From contig OZ245013.1 of the NCBI GenBank assembly GCA_965223675.1, positions 2,170,001 to 2,234,000 of the forward strand: 64,000 nt of DNA. The letters are read 5' to 3'. Made by a program: the position numbers and the translations under genes. Source of the stretch: JAGQKC01 sp965223675. Lineage in GTDB: Bacteria > Nitrospirota > Nitrospiria > Nitrospirales > UBA8639. Shown here piece after piece: positions 54,096 to 61,845 of this stretch. The first letter of the stretch is position 1. Each line of letters begins with the position of its first letter. The notes beneath the pieces were generated by a model. That model saw only the letters and a list, made by a program, of their open reading frames with translations. It was not told the origin of the DNA and did not search any database.

Positions 54096-55856
54096 CTAGC
54101 AATCTTCTTGGTTGAAACGTGCTGTTCTTAATCGATTCAGAGCAGCAGCAATCTCTTGACCTCGTGGACGAGCAAAGTTGCCAGGATGATGCTCAGGTTT
54201 AGGGTATGGATTCAACACATCCATACCTTCTCGTTCAAATAATGCTTCAATGTCAGAAATTATTTGTTTTAGAGGTGTGCGACCATCCATAAACCGCTGC
54301 GTCATCAAATAGAGCACGAATCCGACCGCGCGCGTTTGACTCATGTCGACAAGCTGCTCGACCGCTTCAAGATGAATAGTTTGCTCACCGTACACAATTT
54401 CATCTACCGCGCGGACCGTAATTTTCACGTCCTTCCGGCCACGTGAAGGTCTCATCCCATCTTCTTGGGGAACACGTCCCAATAAAGATGGAAAAGAGGC
54501 CGTTGCTTCTATACGACGCGCAGTCTGATACGTACGCGTAATTTCTTTAGCTTGGCTCGTGACATCAAGGGGATGAAAATCTTTCATTAGGATGACCGTA
54601 TCGGCCACATCAAAATAGTCACCACATCCACCCATCACCATAACCGTGGATACTTCCAATTGTTTATAAAGCTCCCTTACGCGATCTAGGAATGGCGTAA
54701 TGGGCTCATGATCTTTACTGACAAGCGCTTGCATGCGGGCATCTCGCACCAAAAAATTCGTGGCACTCGTATCCTCATCCATAAGAATCACACGACTTTC
54801 AACCTCCAAGGCTTCAACAATAGTCGCGGCTTGGCTCGTACTTCCACTAGCATCATCAGTTGAAAAACTCGTCGTCGATTGCTGCTGGGGAAGATTGCTA
54901 ATAAATCCACTGATATCAACTTTTTCGATTCGGCGCCCATCTTCTGCTAGAACTTTCACGGCATCTGGTGACGTGACGACATATTCTCTTCCGTCACCTG
55001 GAATGTGCGGGTATACTCCATATTGAAGAGCTTGTAGCAATGTCGATTTACCGTGATAACCACCACCAACAATGAGCGTAATGCCTTGAGGAATTCCTAA
55101 TCCAGAAATCGAACGAGTTAAACCGCCTGACAAGGAAACAGGATGAGGTACGTCAAAGGTCACTTGCAACGACTCTGGACTTCGAAAAGGCTTTGCTTGC
55201 GCTATAGATAAGGGACGTGCCGACGCACCACTGAGTCGAGGGAGGATCGATCCATCAGCGACAAAAGCCACGAGACCACGAGCAGATAATTGCCCGCGAA
55301 TCGCGTCGTAGTTCTCAGCATACTCGATATGCTTCTGACATGACGACTGCGGCAGACCTGGCCAAAGCACACTTTGTTGAATAATTTGTGGAAGTTCTTG
55401 GCACAGCATGGCTTCAGCCTGTCTCCCAAGAACAGTCCGCCCTGATGCAGGTAGCCCTACCTCAAGTCGTGCTTCTACAGCGTGTTCTGTCAAGACAACC
55501 GCTGTTCGCTCAAGAATCTCTTGTCCGCCAACATCAATAGAAATCAATCCGCTCTTACCGATACCTCGATGTCCTTGGACAATCTTTTGGATCTGAAGAT
55601 GGATGACACGAGCCAAAAAATCTCGGAAAGCAGTAGAACGAATTCGGGTTTCCCATAGGGCGTGAGGTATTTTTGAAACCTCATGACTGACTCGAGCACG
55701 TATCCTAGTCGGTGCCGCAAAGGGGTCACCTTGTACATGATCGATATACAACACAAACCAATCACCATCGTACTCTCCTTCAATATCCTTATAGGCTTTA
55801 TACCCACGCCCATCGATGCGCGTGAGCGTCTGCTTCAAGTCATCGAGTGTTTTCAT
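54096..55856 (-). CDS. Predicted ATPase of the ABC class (COG3044)
   Basis: This 586-residue soluble protein has Walker A in IVGGGYHGKSTLLQALQYGV and a Walker B-like segment RVILMDEDTSATNFLVRD, both characteristic of the COG3044 ABC-class ATPases, which have no membrane domain. The N-terminus starts with LDDLKQTLTRIDGRGYKAYK, the usual family opening (IDGRGYKAYxxIxG). The biological role of the family is poorly known; nucleic-acid or RNA metabolism has been proposed. A CGTATCTCG-type repeat pair lies upstream of its start. Confidence 0.92.
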   Translation of the reverse strand: MKTLDDLKQTLTRIDGRGYKAYKDIEGEYDGDWFVLYIDHVQGDPFAAPTRIRARVSHEVSKIPHALWETRIRSTAFRDFLARVIHLQIQKIVQGHRGIGKSGLISIDVGGQEILERTAVVLTEHAVEARLEVGLPASGRTVLGRQAEAMLCQELPQIIQQSVLWPGLPQSSCQKHIEYAENYDAIRGQLSARGLVAFVADGSILPRLSGASARPLSIAQAKPFRSPESLQVTFDVPHPVSLSGGLTRSISGLGIPQGITLIVGGGYHGKSTLLQALQYGVYPHIPGDGREYVVTSPDAVKVLAEDGRRIEKVDISGFISNLPQQQSTTSFSTDDASGSTSQAATIVEALEVESRVILMDEDTSATNFLVRDARMQALVSKDHEPITPFLDRVRELYKQLEVSTVMVMGGCGDYFDVADTVILMKDFHPLDVTSQAKEITRTYQTARRIEATASFPSLLGRVPQEDGMRPSRGRKDVKITVRAVDEIVYGEQTIHLEAVEQLVDMSQTRAVGFVLYLMTQRFMDGRTPLKQIISDIEALFEREGMDVLNPYPKPEHHPGNFARPRGQEIAAALNRLRTARFNQEDC

Positions 55857-55872
55857 TGAAATACCCTCAGTA

Positions 55873-55905
55873 ACGTCGCTCGTTACTCGTCGCTCGTATC
55901 TCGAG
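55873..55905. repeat. CGTATCTCG-type repeat, copy 1
   Basis: ACGTCGCTCGTTACTCGTCG followed by CTCGTATCTCGAG lies just upstream of the ABC-class ATPase start. It is inverted relative to copy 2 about 110 bp away, so the two could form a long hairpin. Confidence 0.6.
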
Positions 55906-56012
55906 AAAGAAAGATTAGGAAGTACTTAGTTATATATTTTTATATTCCGCCTTCTGGAGGGAGGGGGAATGGAGAAAATCATTGGAGCTTCTAACGATGC
56001 CCCTCTTCTTTC

Positions 56013-56039
56013 TACGAGCGACGAGATACGAGCAACGAT
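56013..56039. repeat. CGTATCTCG-type repeat, copy 2 (inverted)
   Basis: TACGAGCGACGAGATACGAG and then CAACGAT is the inverse of copy 1. It ends right at the stop codon of the dehydrogenase gene. Confidence 0.6.
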
Positions 56040-56966
56040 TCACGTTTTTATTTCTACATCCGACAAATGTTCAAGGCCTAGAAGGAGAGCCTGGGTGCCC
56101 ATTCGACCATACCCATGCGCCTGAACCGCAAGATATAATTGTCGAACGAGCGAAAGGCCTGGCAGTTGAAGATTCATTCGCTGTGCTTCCTCAAGAGCGA
56201 TTCCCATATCCTTGATGAAGTGGTCGACAAAAAACCCAGGATCAAAATTACGGTCAAGTATCCGTGGAGCCAAATTATCCAATGTCCAACAGGCGGCAGC
56301 GCCGCCACGGATTGAACTCAACATCGTATTCAGGTCAAGCCCAGCCTGATAGCCATACAGCAGTGATTCACAGACTCCTATCATCGTCCCGGCAATGGTG
56401 ATTTGATTGCACAATTTTGCATGCTGACCTGCTCCGGCGTTTCCTTGGTAGACAATCGTTTTTCCGAGAATATTAAACAATGGATTCAGCGCATTCACGA
56501 CTTCACGATCGCCACCAAGCATAATAGAAAGTGTTGCAGTGCGTGCACCGACATCCCCGCCTGAGACCGGTGCATCAAGAGCATAAGCACCTTTCATTCG
56601 CGCCATTTCAGCTACCTCTTTTGCTAATGAAGGCTCAGATGTCGTCATGTCCACAAAGACTTGATTCGCTCTCGCTTCTATCAGCAATCCTTGGTTATCG
56701 AGATACACTTCCCGCACATCGCCCGGAAATCCAACAATCGTAAACACCACATCAGCTTGAGATGCTACCGAACGCGGAGAATCAGCCCAACACGCACCTG
56801 CAGCCAGTAAGCCTTCTGCCTTTTCGCGTGACCGAGTAAACACGGTCACGTCATATCCATGACGCAGCAAGTGTCCACACATAGACTTCCCCATCACACC
56901 CATTCCAATCCATCCAATCCGTAATGGTGATGGAAGTTCAAAGGATGCCGATAGCTCAGTACTCAT
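56040..56966 (-). CDS. NAD-dependent beta-hydroxyacid dehydrogenase (GarR/HIBADH family)
   Basis: The 308-residue protein has the Rossmann motif IGWIGMGVMGKSMCGHLL near residue 17, the substrate-binding ALDAPVSGGDVGARTATLSI, and the catalytic lysine region GAGQHAKLCNQITIAGTMIG. These are the marks of 3-hydroxyisobutyrate and tartronate-semialdehyde (2-hydroxy-3-oxopropionate) reductases. Which substrate is used cannot be read. It lies between the ABC-class ATPase and aguA on the same strand, but repeats separate it from both. Confidence 0.9.
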   Translation of the reverse strand: MSTELSASFELPSPLRIGWIGMGVMGKSMCGHLLRHGYDVTVFTRSREKAEGLLAAGACWADSPRSVASQADVVFTIVGFPGDVREVYLDNQGLLIEARANQVFVDMTTSEPSLAKEVAEMARMKGAYALDAPVSGGDVGARTATLSIMLGGDREVVNALNPLFNILGKTIVYQGNAGAGQHAKLCNQITIAGTMIGVCESLLYGYQAGLDLNTMLSSIRGGAAACWTLDNLAPRILDRNFDPGFFVDHFIKDMGIALEEAQRMNLQLPGLSLVRQLYLAVQAHGYGRMGTQALLLGLEHLSDVEIKT

Positions 56967-56983
56967 AGCTCTCTCTCAAAAAA

Positions 56984-57015
56984 CGTATCTCGTATCTCGT
57001 CGTTCGTATCTCGTA
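56984..57015. repeat. CGTATCTCG-type repeat, copy 3
   Basis: CGTATCTCGTATCTCGTCGT then TCGTATCTCGTA lies upstream of the GarR-like start and downstream of aguA. It has the same orientation as copy 1. Such CGTATCTCG-rich runs are non-coding. Confidence 0.6.
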
Positions 57016-57069
57016 TAAGAAAGGCACTACGATTCTTTGAGAGATACAAAATATGATTCACGAACGACG

Positions 57070-58131
57070 TCATGTGGTTGGTTGTTGTTGCGTCAGACAA
57101 TGAATCGTCCCAAACCCCCAAACTAAATCAACCGCATGAATCCCAACGACTGAACGGTCAGGAAACAACTCTCCGAGTATCCCTAGTGCGATCCGATCAT
57201 TAGGATCGTTAAAAGTCGGAACAAGTACACTCGCATTGGAAATATAAAAATTGGCATAACTGGCAGGAAGTCGACGGCCTTCAAAAAACAAAGGTGCAGG
57301 CATCGGTAAGTGTATGATCTGAATCGCAGAGCCATCCTCAAGCTTCATCTCCTCAAGCCTTTCTCGATTCTCAGACAACACTGGATAGTTCTCATCATCC
57401 ACATTCGTTTCCTGACATAAGACGACCGTGTTTCGATTCACAAAGCGACAGAGATCATCCACGTGTCCATGTGTATCATCGCCGGCAATCCCCTTTTCGA
57501 GCCATAACAGGTTCGAAATTCCTAATTCGTTTCGAAAGACCTGTTCATAGTCATGTCGAGATAATCCAGGGTTCCGCGCTTGTACGTGTTCATCCAACAA
57601 ACATTCTTCGGTGGTAAGAAGCGTACCAGCTCCATTCACATCGATACTCCCGCCTTCCAGAACAACTCTCCATCCAGAATATTCAACGATAGAGAGAGGA
57701 ATATTAAGTTTCCGCGCAAGTCGTTCCGGCACGCGGTTATCCTTCTGCCAATCCGGATAGCGCGCCCAAGCGTTAAACTGAAATCGAGCAATACGTAGTT
57801 CAGGTTGTGACTTTGAATCTCTCACAAAAATAGGGCCAAAATCCCGTGTCCATCCTCGATTAGTCGGAATACGAAAAAACTCGATACATGAAAGATTGAT
57901 ACCCACACGGTCCAACACTCGTTTAGCCTTTTCCTCATGAGCTTTATCATTTACAAGAATCCTGACAATCTCTCCATCGGTGAGTTTTCGTACCATCTCC
58001 CCATATACCCACTGAATTGCTGACATCTTACCCGGCCAATCGGTCACATTGTGAGGCCAGCCGATCCATGTTGCCTCATGCAGCTCCCACTCCGCCGGCA
58101 TGCGAAAGTTTTTAGATGATGGAATGGTCAT
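57070..58131 (-). CDS. aguA: Agmatine deiminase
   Basis: This 353-residue cytoplasmic enzyme converts agmatine to N-carbamoylputrescine and ammonia. Signatures include MPAEWELHEATWIGWPHN at the start, NRGWTRDFGPIFVRD, GGSIDVNGAGTLLTTEECLL and DDTHGHVDDLCRFV. The catalytic cysteine is near the C-terminus in GFGTIHCLTQQQ. Together with aguB just upstream (65-bp gap, same strand) it completes the arginine-derived agmatine route to putrescine. An arginine decarboxylase is not in the window. Confidence 0.95.
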   Translation of the reverse strand: MTIPSSKNFRMPAEWELHEATWIGWPHNVTDWPGKMSAIQWVYGEMVRKLTDGEIVRILVNDKAHEEKAKRVLDRVGINLSCIEFFRIPTNRGWTRDFGPIFVRDSKSQPELRIARFQFNAWARYPDWQKDNRVPERLARKLNIPLSIVEYSGWRVVLEGGSIDVNGAGTLLTTEECLLDEHVQARNPGLSRHDYEQVFRNELGISNLLWLEKGIAGDDTHGHVDDLCRFVNRNTVVLCQETNVDDENYPVLSENRERLEEMKLEDGSAIQIIHLPMPAPLFFEGRRLPASYANFYISNASVLVPTFNDPNDRIALGILGELFPDRSVVGIHAVDLVWGFGTIHCLTQQQPTT

Positions 58132-58196
58132 ATAAAAAAGAAGACTAGAGTAGAGAAAAAGAAAGACAATTCATGTGGCGGGAAAAATTAACTAAT

Positions 58197-59084
58197 CTAT
58201 TGATTGGAATCATCGATTAGACGTTGAGTAATACCTCCATACGCATCGATACGGCGGTCGCGGAGAAATGGCCAATTGCGGCGAGTCTCTTCTATTCGAT
58301 GTAAATCTATATCAACCAACAACACTTCTTCTTTTTCCACAGAGGCCTGTGCCAAAATGACTCCGAACGGATCACACACAAATGAACTCCCCCAAAATTC
58401 AATACCATCACTACCTTCAGATGGAATTTCATGTCCCACCCGATTCACCGAAACGACAAAGACACCATTGGCAATCGCATGGCTACGCTGAATCGTGATC
58501 CAGGCTTCACGCTGTGTCGACCCTTCTTGGGCCTTTTCTGCAGGATGCCATCCAATCGCCGTGGGATAGACCAGCACCTCTGCCCCTTGCAATGTGGTTA
58601 ATCGTGCCGCTTCTGGATACCATTGATCCCAGCAGATCAGCGGACCAATAGTCGCCTGCGAAGTCTTAATGGCTTGAAAACCTTTATCCCCAGGCGTGAA
58701 ATAAAACTTTTCATAATAGGCCGGATCATCGGGAATATGCATCTTGCGGTAAAGGCCCGCGATTTCACCTTGCTCATCGATCACAACAAGAGAGTTGTGA
58801 TAGACCCCTGCTGCCCGCCGTTCGAATAGCGGAACAACAATAGTTACATTCTTGTCTTTCGTTATTTTGCTCAAACTTTTGGTAGTTGGCCCTGGAATTG
58901 ACTCAGCCAAATCAAACAACGCAGCATCTTCTCGTTGACAGAAGTACTGAGACCGAAACAGCTCCGGCAAGCAAATAATCTTCGCCCCACCACGCGCAGC
59001 TTCTTCGACTTTGGAGACTACCTTTTCCATGTTCTCCGATGGATTCGGCGAACAGGACATTTGGATTAAGCCGACCTTCAGCAT
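58197..59084 (-). CDS. aguB: N-carbamoylputrescine amidase
   Basis: This 295-residue nitrilase-fold enzyme hydrolyses N-carbamoylputrescine to putrescine, CO2 and ammonia. The catalytic triad is visible: Glu in ICLPELFRSQYF, Lys in GLYRKMHIPDDPAYYEKFYF and Cys in PLICWDQWYPEAARL. The close match to the AguB signature and the adjacent aguA support this substrate over other nitrilase-family amidases. It is the first gene of the pair. Hairpin repeats lie upstream of its start. Confidence 0.95.
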   Translation of the reverse strand: MLKVGLIQMSCSPNPSENMEKVVSKVEEAARGGAKIICLPELFRSQYFCQREDAALFDLAESIPGPTTKSLSKITKDKNVTIVVPLFERRAAGVYHNSLVVIDEQGEIAGLYRKMHIPDDPAYYEKFYFTPGDKGFQAIKTSQATIGPLICWDQWYPEAARLTTLQGAEVLVYPTAIGWHPAEKAQEGSTQREAWITIQRSHAIANGVFVVSVNRVGHEIPSEGSDGIEFWGSSFVCDPFGVILAQASVEKEEVLLVDIDLHRIEETRRNWPFLRDRRIDAYGGITQRLIDDSNQ

Positions 59085-59106
59085 GAATTTATCCTATTTT
59101 ATGATC

Positions 59107-59127
59107 CCCCTCCTTTGTGAGGAGGGG
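59107..59127. repeat. GC-rich REP-like hairpin 1
   Basis: CCCCTCC (59107-59113) pairs with GGAGGGG (59121-59127), followed by CCAGGGGAGGT. This text is common as a dispersed intergenic repeat in many bacterial genomes. It lies upstream of aguB. Confidence 0.55.
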
Positions 59128-59228
59128 CCAGGGGAGGTAGAGTCTCTCCCTTCTAATTTATTAGAGCCTACCGAATCATCGGGCTAAGAACAAGAATCCA
59201 CAAAGAAATTACCCTACGCCTAAAATTT

Positions 59229-59251
59229 CCCTCTCCCTGGGAGGGAGAGGG
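59229..59251. repeat. GC-rich REP-like hairpin 2
   Basis: CCCTCTCCC pairs with GGGAGAGGG, and GCTAGGGTGAGGGT follows. It matches the widely dispersed CCCTCACCCTAGCCCTCTCCC type of repeat. It lies between aguB and the WD40 remnant. Confidence 0.6.
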
Positions 59252-59336
59252 CTAGGGTGAGGGTCGAGATATACATAACTGCGCAAACTACTTTTATTAC
59301 TATTCTACAGTTTGTCTGACACCTTGACAGACATTC

Positions 59337-59627
59337 TCACTCAACTCCTTCAAGCCGTAAAATGTGTACACGGCCTGAACTTTCTCCAGCGATAATTGTT
59401 TTTCCATCAGGTGAAACTGCACAACATGAAATAGGGCTTTCTCCTGTAAACGTGGTGATATTTTCGCCGCTGGCCAGGTCCCACACTTTGAGCGTCTGAT
59501 CACTCGCCGCCGAGATCGCACGTGTCTCATCGGGCGTCACCGTCACCGCGTTCACCCAAGCACTATGCCCGCTCAGCGTCTGCACTTCTTGCCCGCTGGT
59601 GGGTTCGTTGGCACGAAAATAGATGTC
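59337..59627 (-). pseudogene. 3' remnant of a WD40-repeat protein gene
   Basis: The frame encodes TSGQEVQTLSGHSAWVNAVT, then DQTLKVWDLASGENITTFTG and ESPISCCAVSPDGKTIIAGE, ending SGRVHILRLEGVE. These are the last one and a half to two WD40 blades plus a tail typical of large WD40 proteins, including NACHT/STAND-type ones. The frame is closed by a TAG upstream at 59628 and nothing like WD40 precedes TSGQE, so the gene is 5'-truncated. The GTG at 59585 is unlikely to start a functional protein. Confidence 0.75.
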
Positions 59628-59803
59628 CTAACAGTTAGTAAATTCTAGTCACTCATAGACAGAGAGACTGTAATGTAGCGGAATTGGAAAAAGGAATAAA
59701 CGGGGGAAAGGAGATAAAGAGAAAATGGAACGGAGAAATATTGGCTAATGAGGAGAGTAAAAGATCACAATGCCCAGTAACAGATGGGATGTAAGAGGCC
59801 TTA

Positions 59804-59924
59804 GGTCTGTTCAAAAAAGTCCGTTCAGCAAGGCCACAGACATTTTTATGCGCGGAGCGTACTGGCAATACGTGAGCACAAAAAAATGGCGAGAACGCCG
59901 CTGGCGGATTTTTTCAACAGACCC
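59804..59924. mobile_element. MITE family 2, compact copy
   Basis: This 121-bp element has ends GGTCTGTTCAAAAAAGT (from 59804) and TTTTTTCAACAGACC (to 59923), an inverted repeat of about 15 bp. Internal blocks CAGCAAGGC, GGAGCGTAC, TACGTGAGCA and GGCGAGAACGC recur in the copy at 5990-6204. It ends 6 bp before the yihY stop codon, the same placement as the other copy relative to nuoN. Confidence 0.75.
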
Positions 59925-59929
59925 AACGG

Positions 59930-61321
59930 TTATTCTTGAACGGCTGGCGAGGGAAGTGGGGCAACTTCTTCTGGATGAATCAATCTGGGGGTCGTGAGGT
60001 CTTGCGGGAAACGCCCATTCAGGGCGATTGACCGAAGAGTCACCTCATCAAGCGCTTCTTCAACCGCTTCATCTCGTTGTCTCAATACTTTGCCGACTTC
60101 CTTCATGTCATCATGAGAAAAAAGCGGACCGGCTTGATCTTGGGCTCGAAGCAAATCGAGGACTTCCACAACTGTGACTTGCTCCGGAGGTCGTCCGAGC
60201 GACACGCCCATCGGTTCGGCAGTCTTGACGACAATCCCCCCTTCAACCAGAAGTCTGATCACATCTTCTACGACTGAGAGCGGAACATTCAAGGAACGTG
60301 CAAGACGCCACTCTTCTGATGGCGGAGAACCGCCGAGATAACGTCGGGTTATCTGCAGCAATACCGCCAAAGTCACGTGTTCACGAAACGCATGGGTATT
60401 TTGCCGCCACCGCAACTGCATAAGATACGCGGAAGGGTGTTGATGATAATACGCGACTTGGGCTCCTGCTAAGACGATGAGCCAGCCGACGTACAACCAA
60501 ATCAAAAAGAGAACAAGCACGGCAAAACTTGAATAGATGGCGCTGTATTTGCCCGAGCTGGCCACAAATGAAGCGAAAGCCAAACCAGCGACCTGCCACA
60601 AGACGCCAGCTGTCGCCCCGCCAATCAAGGCCGAACTCAGATTGACCGAGGTATAAGGCACAAATTTGTACAGAAAGGTAAACACGAAACAAATGAACAC
60701 AAATGGCAACAACTTTGTTGCCCAGACCACCAGATAGCCAAACGGTTGGATTGAGACGACTTGCTGGACAAGCCAATGACTTTGCGCCGATGCGGTTAAC
60801 CCAAACGCAGTGAAAACAAAGACGGGGCCAACCAGGACGACGCTGAGATAGTCCGTAAACTGCCTGGCGAAGGGTCGACCTTGCTGTACTCTCCAGACCG
60901 AATTCAAGGCCTCCTCAATTTTGGCGATCAGCGAATATGTGGTGTAGAAAAGACCTGCCACACCAACGGCCCCCAGGACTCCGACCTGGAGATTGTCGAC
61001 AAACCCGATTATATTGTGGGTGATCTCTTGGCTTTTTTCACCCAATGGCTCCAACGCATGACCAAGAACCGGTTCAATTTCCTGATGAATTCCAAACGCT
61101 TTGAGTACAGAGAACATGACAGCTAAAAAAGGCACAATAGACAGCAAGGTCGTATAGACCAAGCTCGTTGCCCGAATGCTGAGCACACTTTCTTTAAATT
61201 CCCAGGCAGCGACAAATATGAGACGCAAAAAGCTGACCCAATATCGTTTCACTGGGTCTAAACTTTCGATATTGACTTCCCACAAATCGCGATGACAATA
61301 GTCAATGGCCCGTTGAATCAT
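59930..61321 (-). CDS. yihY: YihY/BrkB-family inner-membrane protein
   Basis: From ATG 61321 the protein has 463 residues with about six membrane helices. Family blocks include ESVLSIRATSLVYTTLLSIV, GLFYTTYSLIAKIEEALNSV and LLPFVFICFVFTFLYKFVPY, plus IWLYVGWLIVLAGAQVAYYH. A soluble C-terminal domain of about 130 residues has a winged-helix look (PSEEWRLARSLNVPLSVVED). The frame can be read from 61423, but those extra 34 codons overlap a MITE, so the internal ATG is the better start. Old RNase BN labels for this family are incorrect; transport or envelope roles are suspected. Confidence 0.92.
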   Translation of the reverse strand: MIQRAIDYCHRDLWEVNIESLDPVKRYWVSFLRLIFVAAWEFKESVLSIRATSLVYTTLLSIVPFLAVMFSVLKAFGIHQEIEPVLGHALEPLGEKSQEITHNIIGFVDNLQVGVLGAVGVAGLFYTTYSLIAKIEEALNSVWRVQQGRPFARQFTDYLSVVLVGPVFVFTAFGLTASAQSHWLVQQVVSIQPFGYLVVWATKLLPFVFICFVFTFLYKFVPYTSVNLSSALIGGATAGVLWQVAGLAFASFVASSGKYSAIYSSFAVLVLFLIWLYVGWLIVLAGAQVAYYHQHPSAYLMQLRWRQNTHAFREHVTLAVLLQITRRYLGGSPPSEEWRLARSLNVPLSVVEDVIRLLVEGGIVVKTAEPMGVSLGRPPEQVTVVEVLDLLRAQDQAGPLFSHDDMKEVGKVLRQRDEAVEEALDEVTLRSIALNGRFPQDLTTPRLIHPEEVAPLPSPAVQE

Positions 61322-61354
61322 GTTCGACCTTCTTTTATCCTTCCACTGCTTTGC

Positions 61355-61534
61355 GTATAGCCGTTTCAAATAACTTCCGTACGCTTGAAGCATAGATGCC
61401 GCGCAGACTTGGCTGCTTGTCATCGATATGTCATAAGGCGCCAGAGTTCACTGGGGATTGTTTATTCCGTGTGAGCAGTGATACGCAATGATCGCAGCCA
61501 AGGAAACCCTGAAACGTATTTGGATTCGCTATAG
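61355..61534. mobile_element. MITE family 1, copy E (long form)
   Basis: This 180-bp element begins GTATAGCCGTTTCAAATAAC and ends AACGTATTTGGATTCGCTATAG-type sequence at 61534. The first 55 bp, including CTTCCGTACGCTTGAAGCAT, match the inverse of copy B. Copy B therefore looks like an internally deleted version. It lies 34 bp upstream of the yihY ATG. Confidence 0.7.
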
Positions 61535-61845
61535 TAGCCTACATCGCGTTCCGTGAAATGTCTATTGTTTACCCAACGGGATAACATGATTCTACACCAA
61601 GCCTTCCTGTGGCTCTATCCATTGCACGATCTTTTTTTTGTTTCAAATTGATAAGCCAATGCGTCTTGACGAAGAGTGAAGGGTATCGGATAGCAAAGGG
61701 ATCAATCTGATTTTTTAGTTGCTCTCTTGTTCGAAGATAAGTACCATTTCGAAGGTATGCCGATTCTCTTCCTTCTCTATCGAATTTATCAGGTTAGCCA
61801 ATCCCCCAGTTCAATGACGTATCCACGAATCCACGCATTGGTCTT
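61535..61845. other. Divergent spacer, no gene seen
   Basis: This AT-rich region upstream of the second HD-GYP gene has no repeats, strong promoter match or hairpin. Confidence 0.4.
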
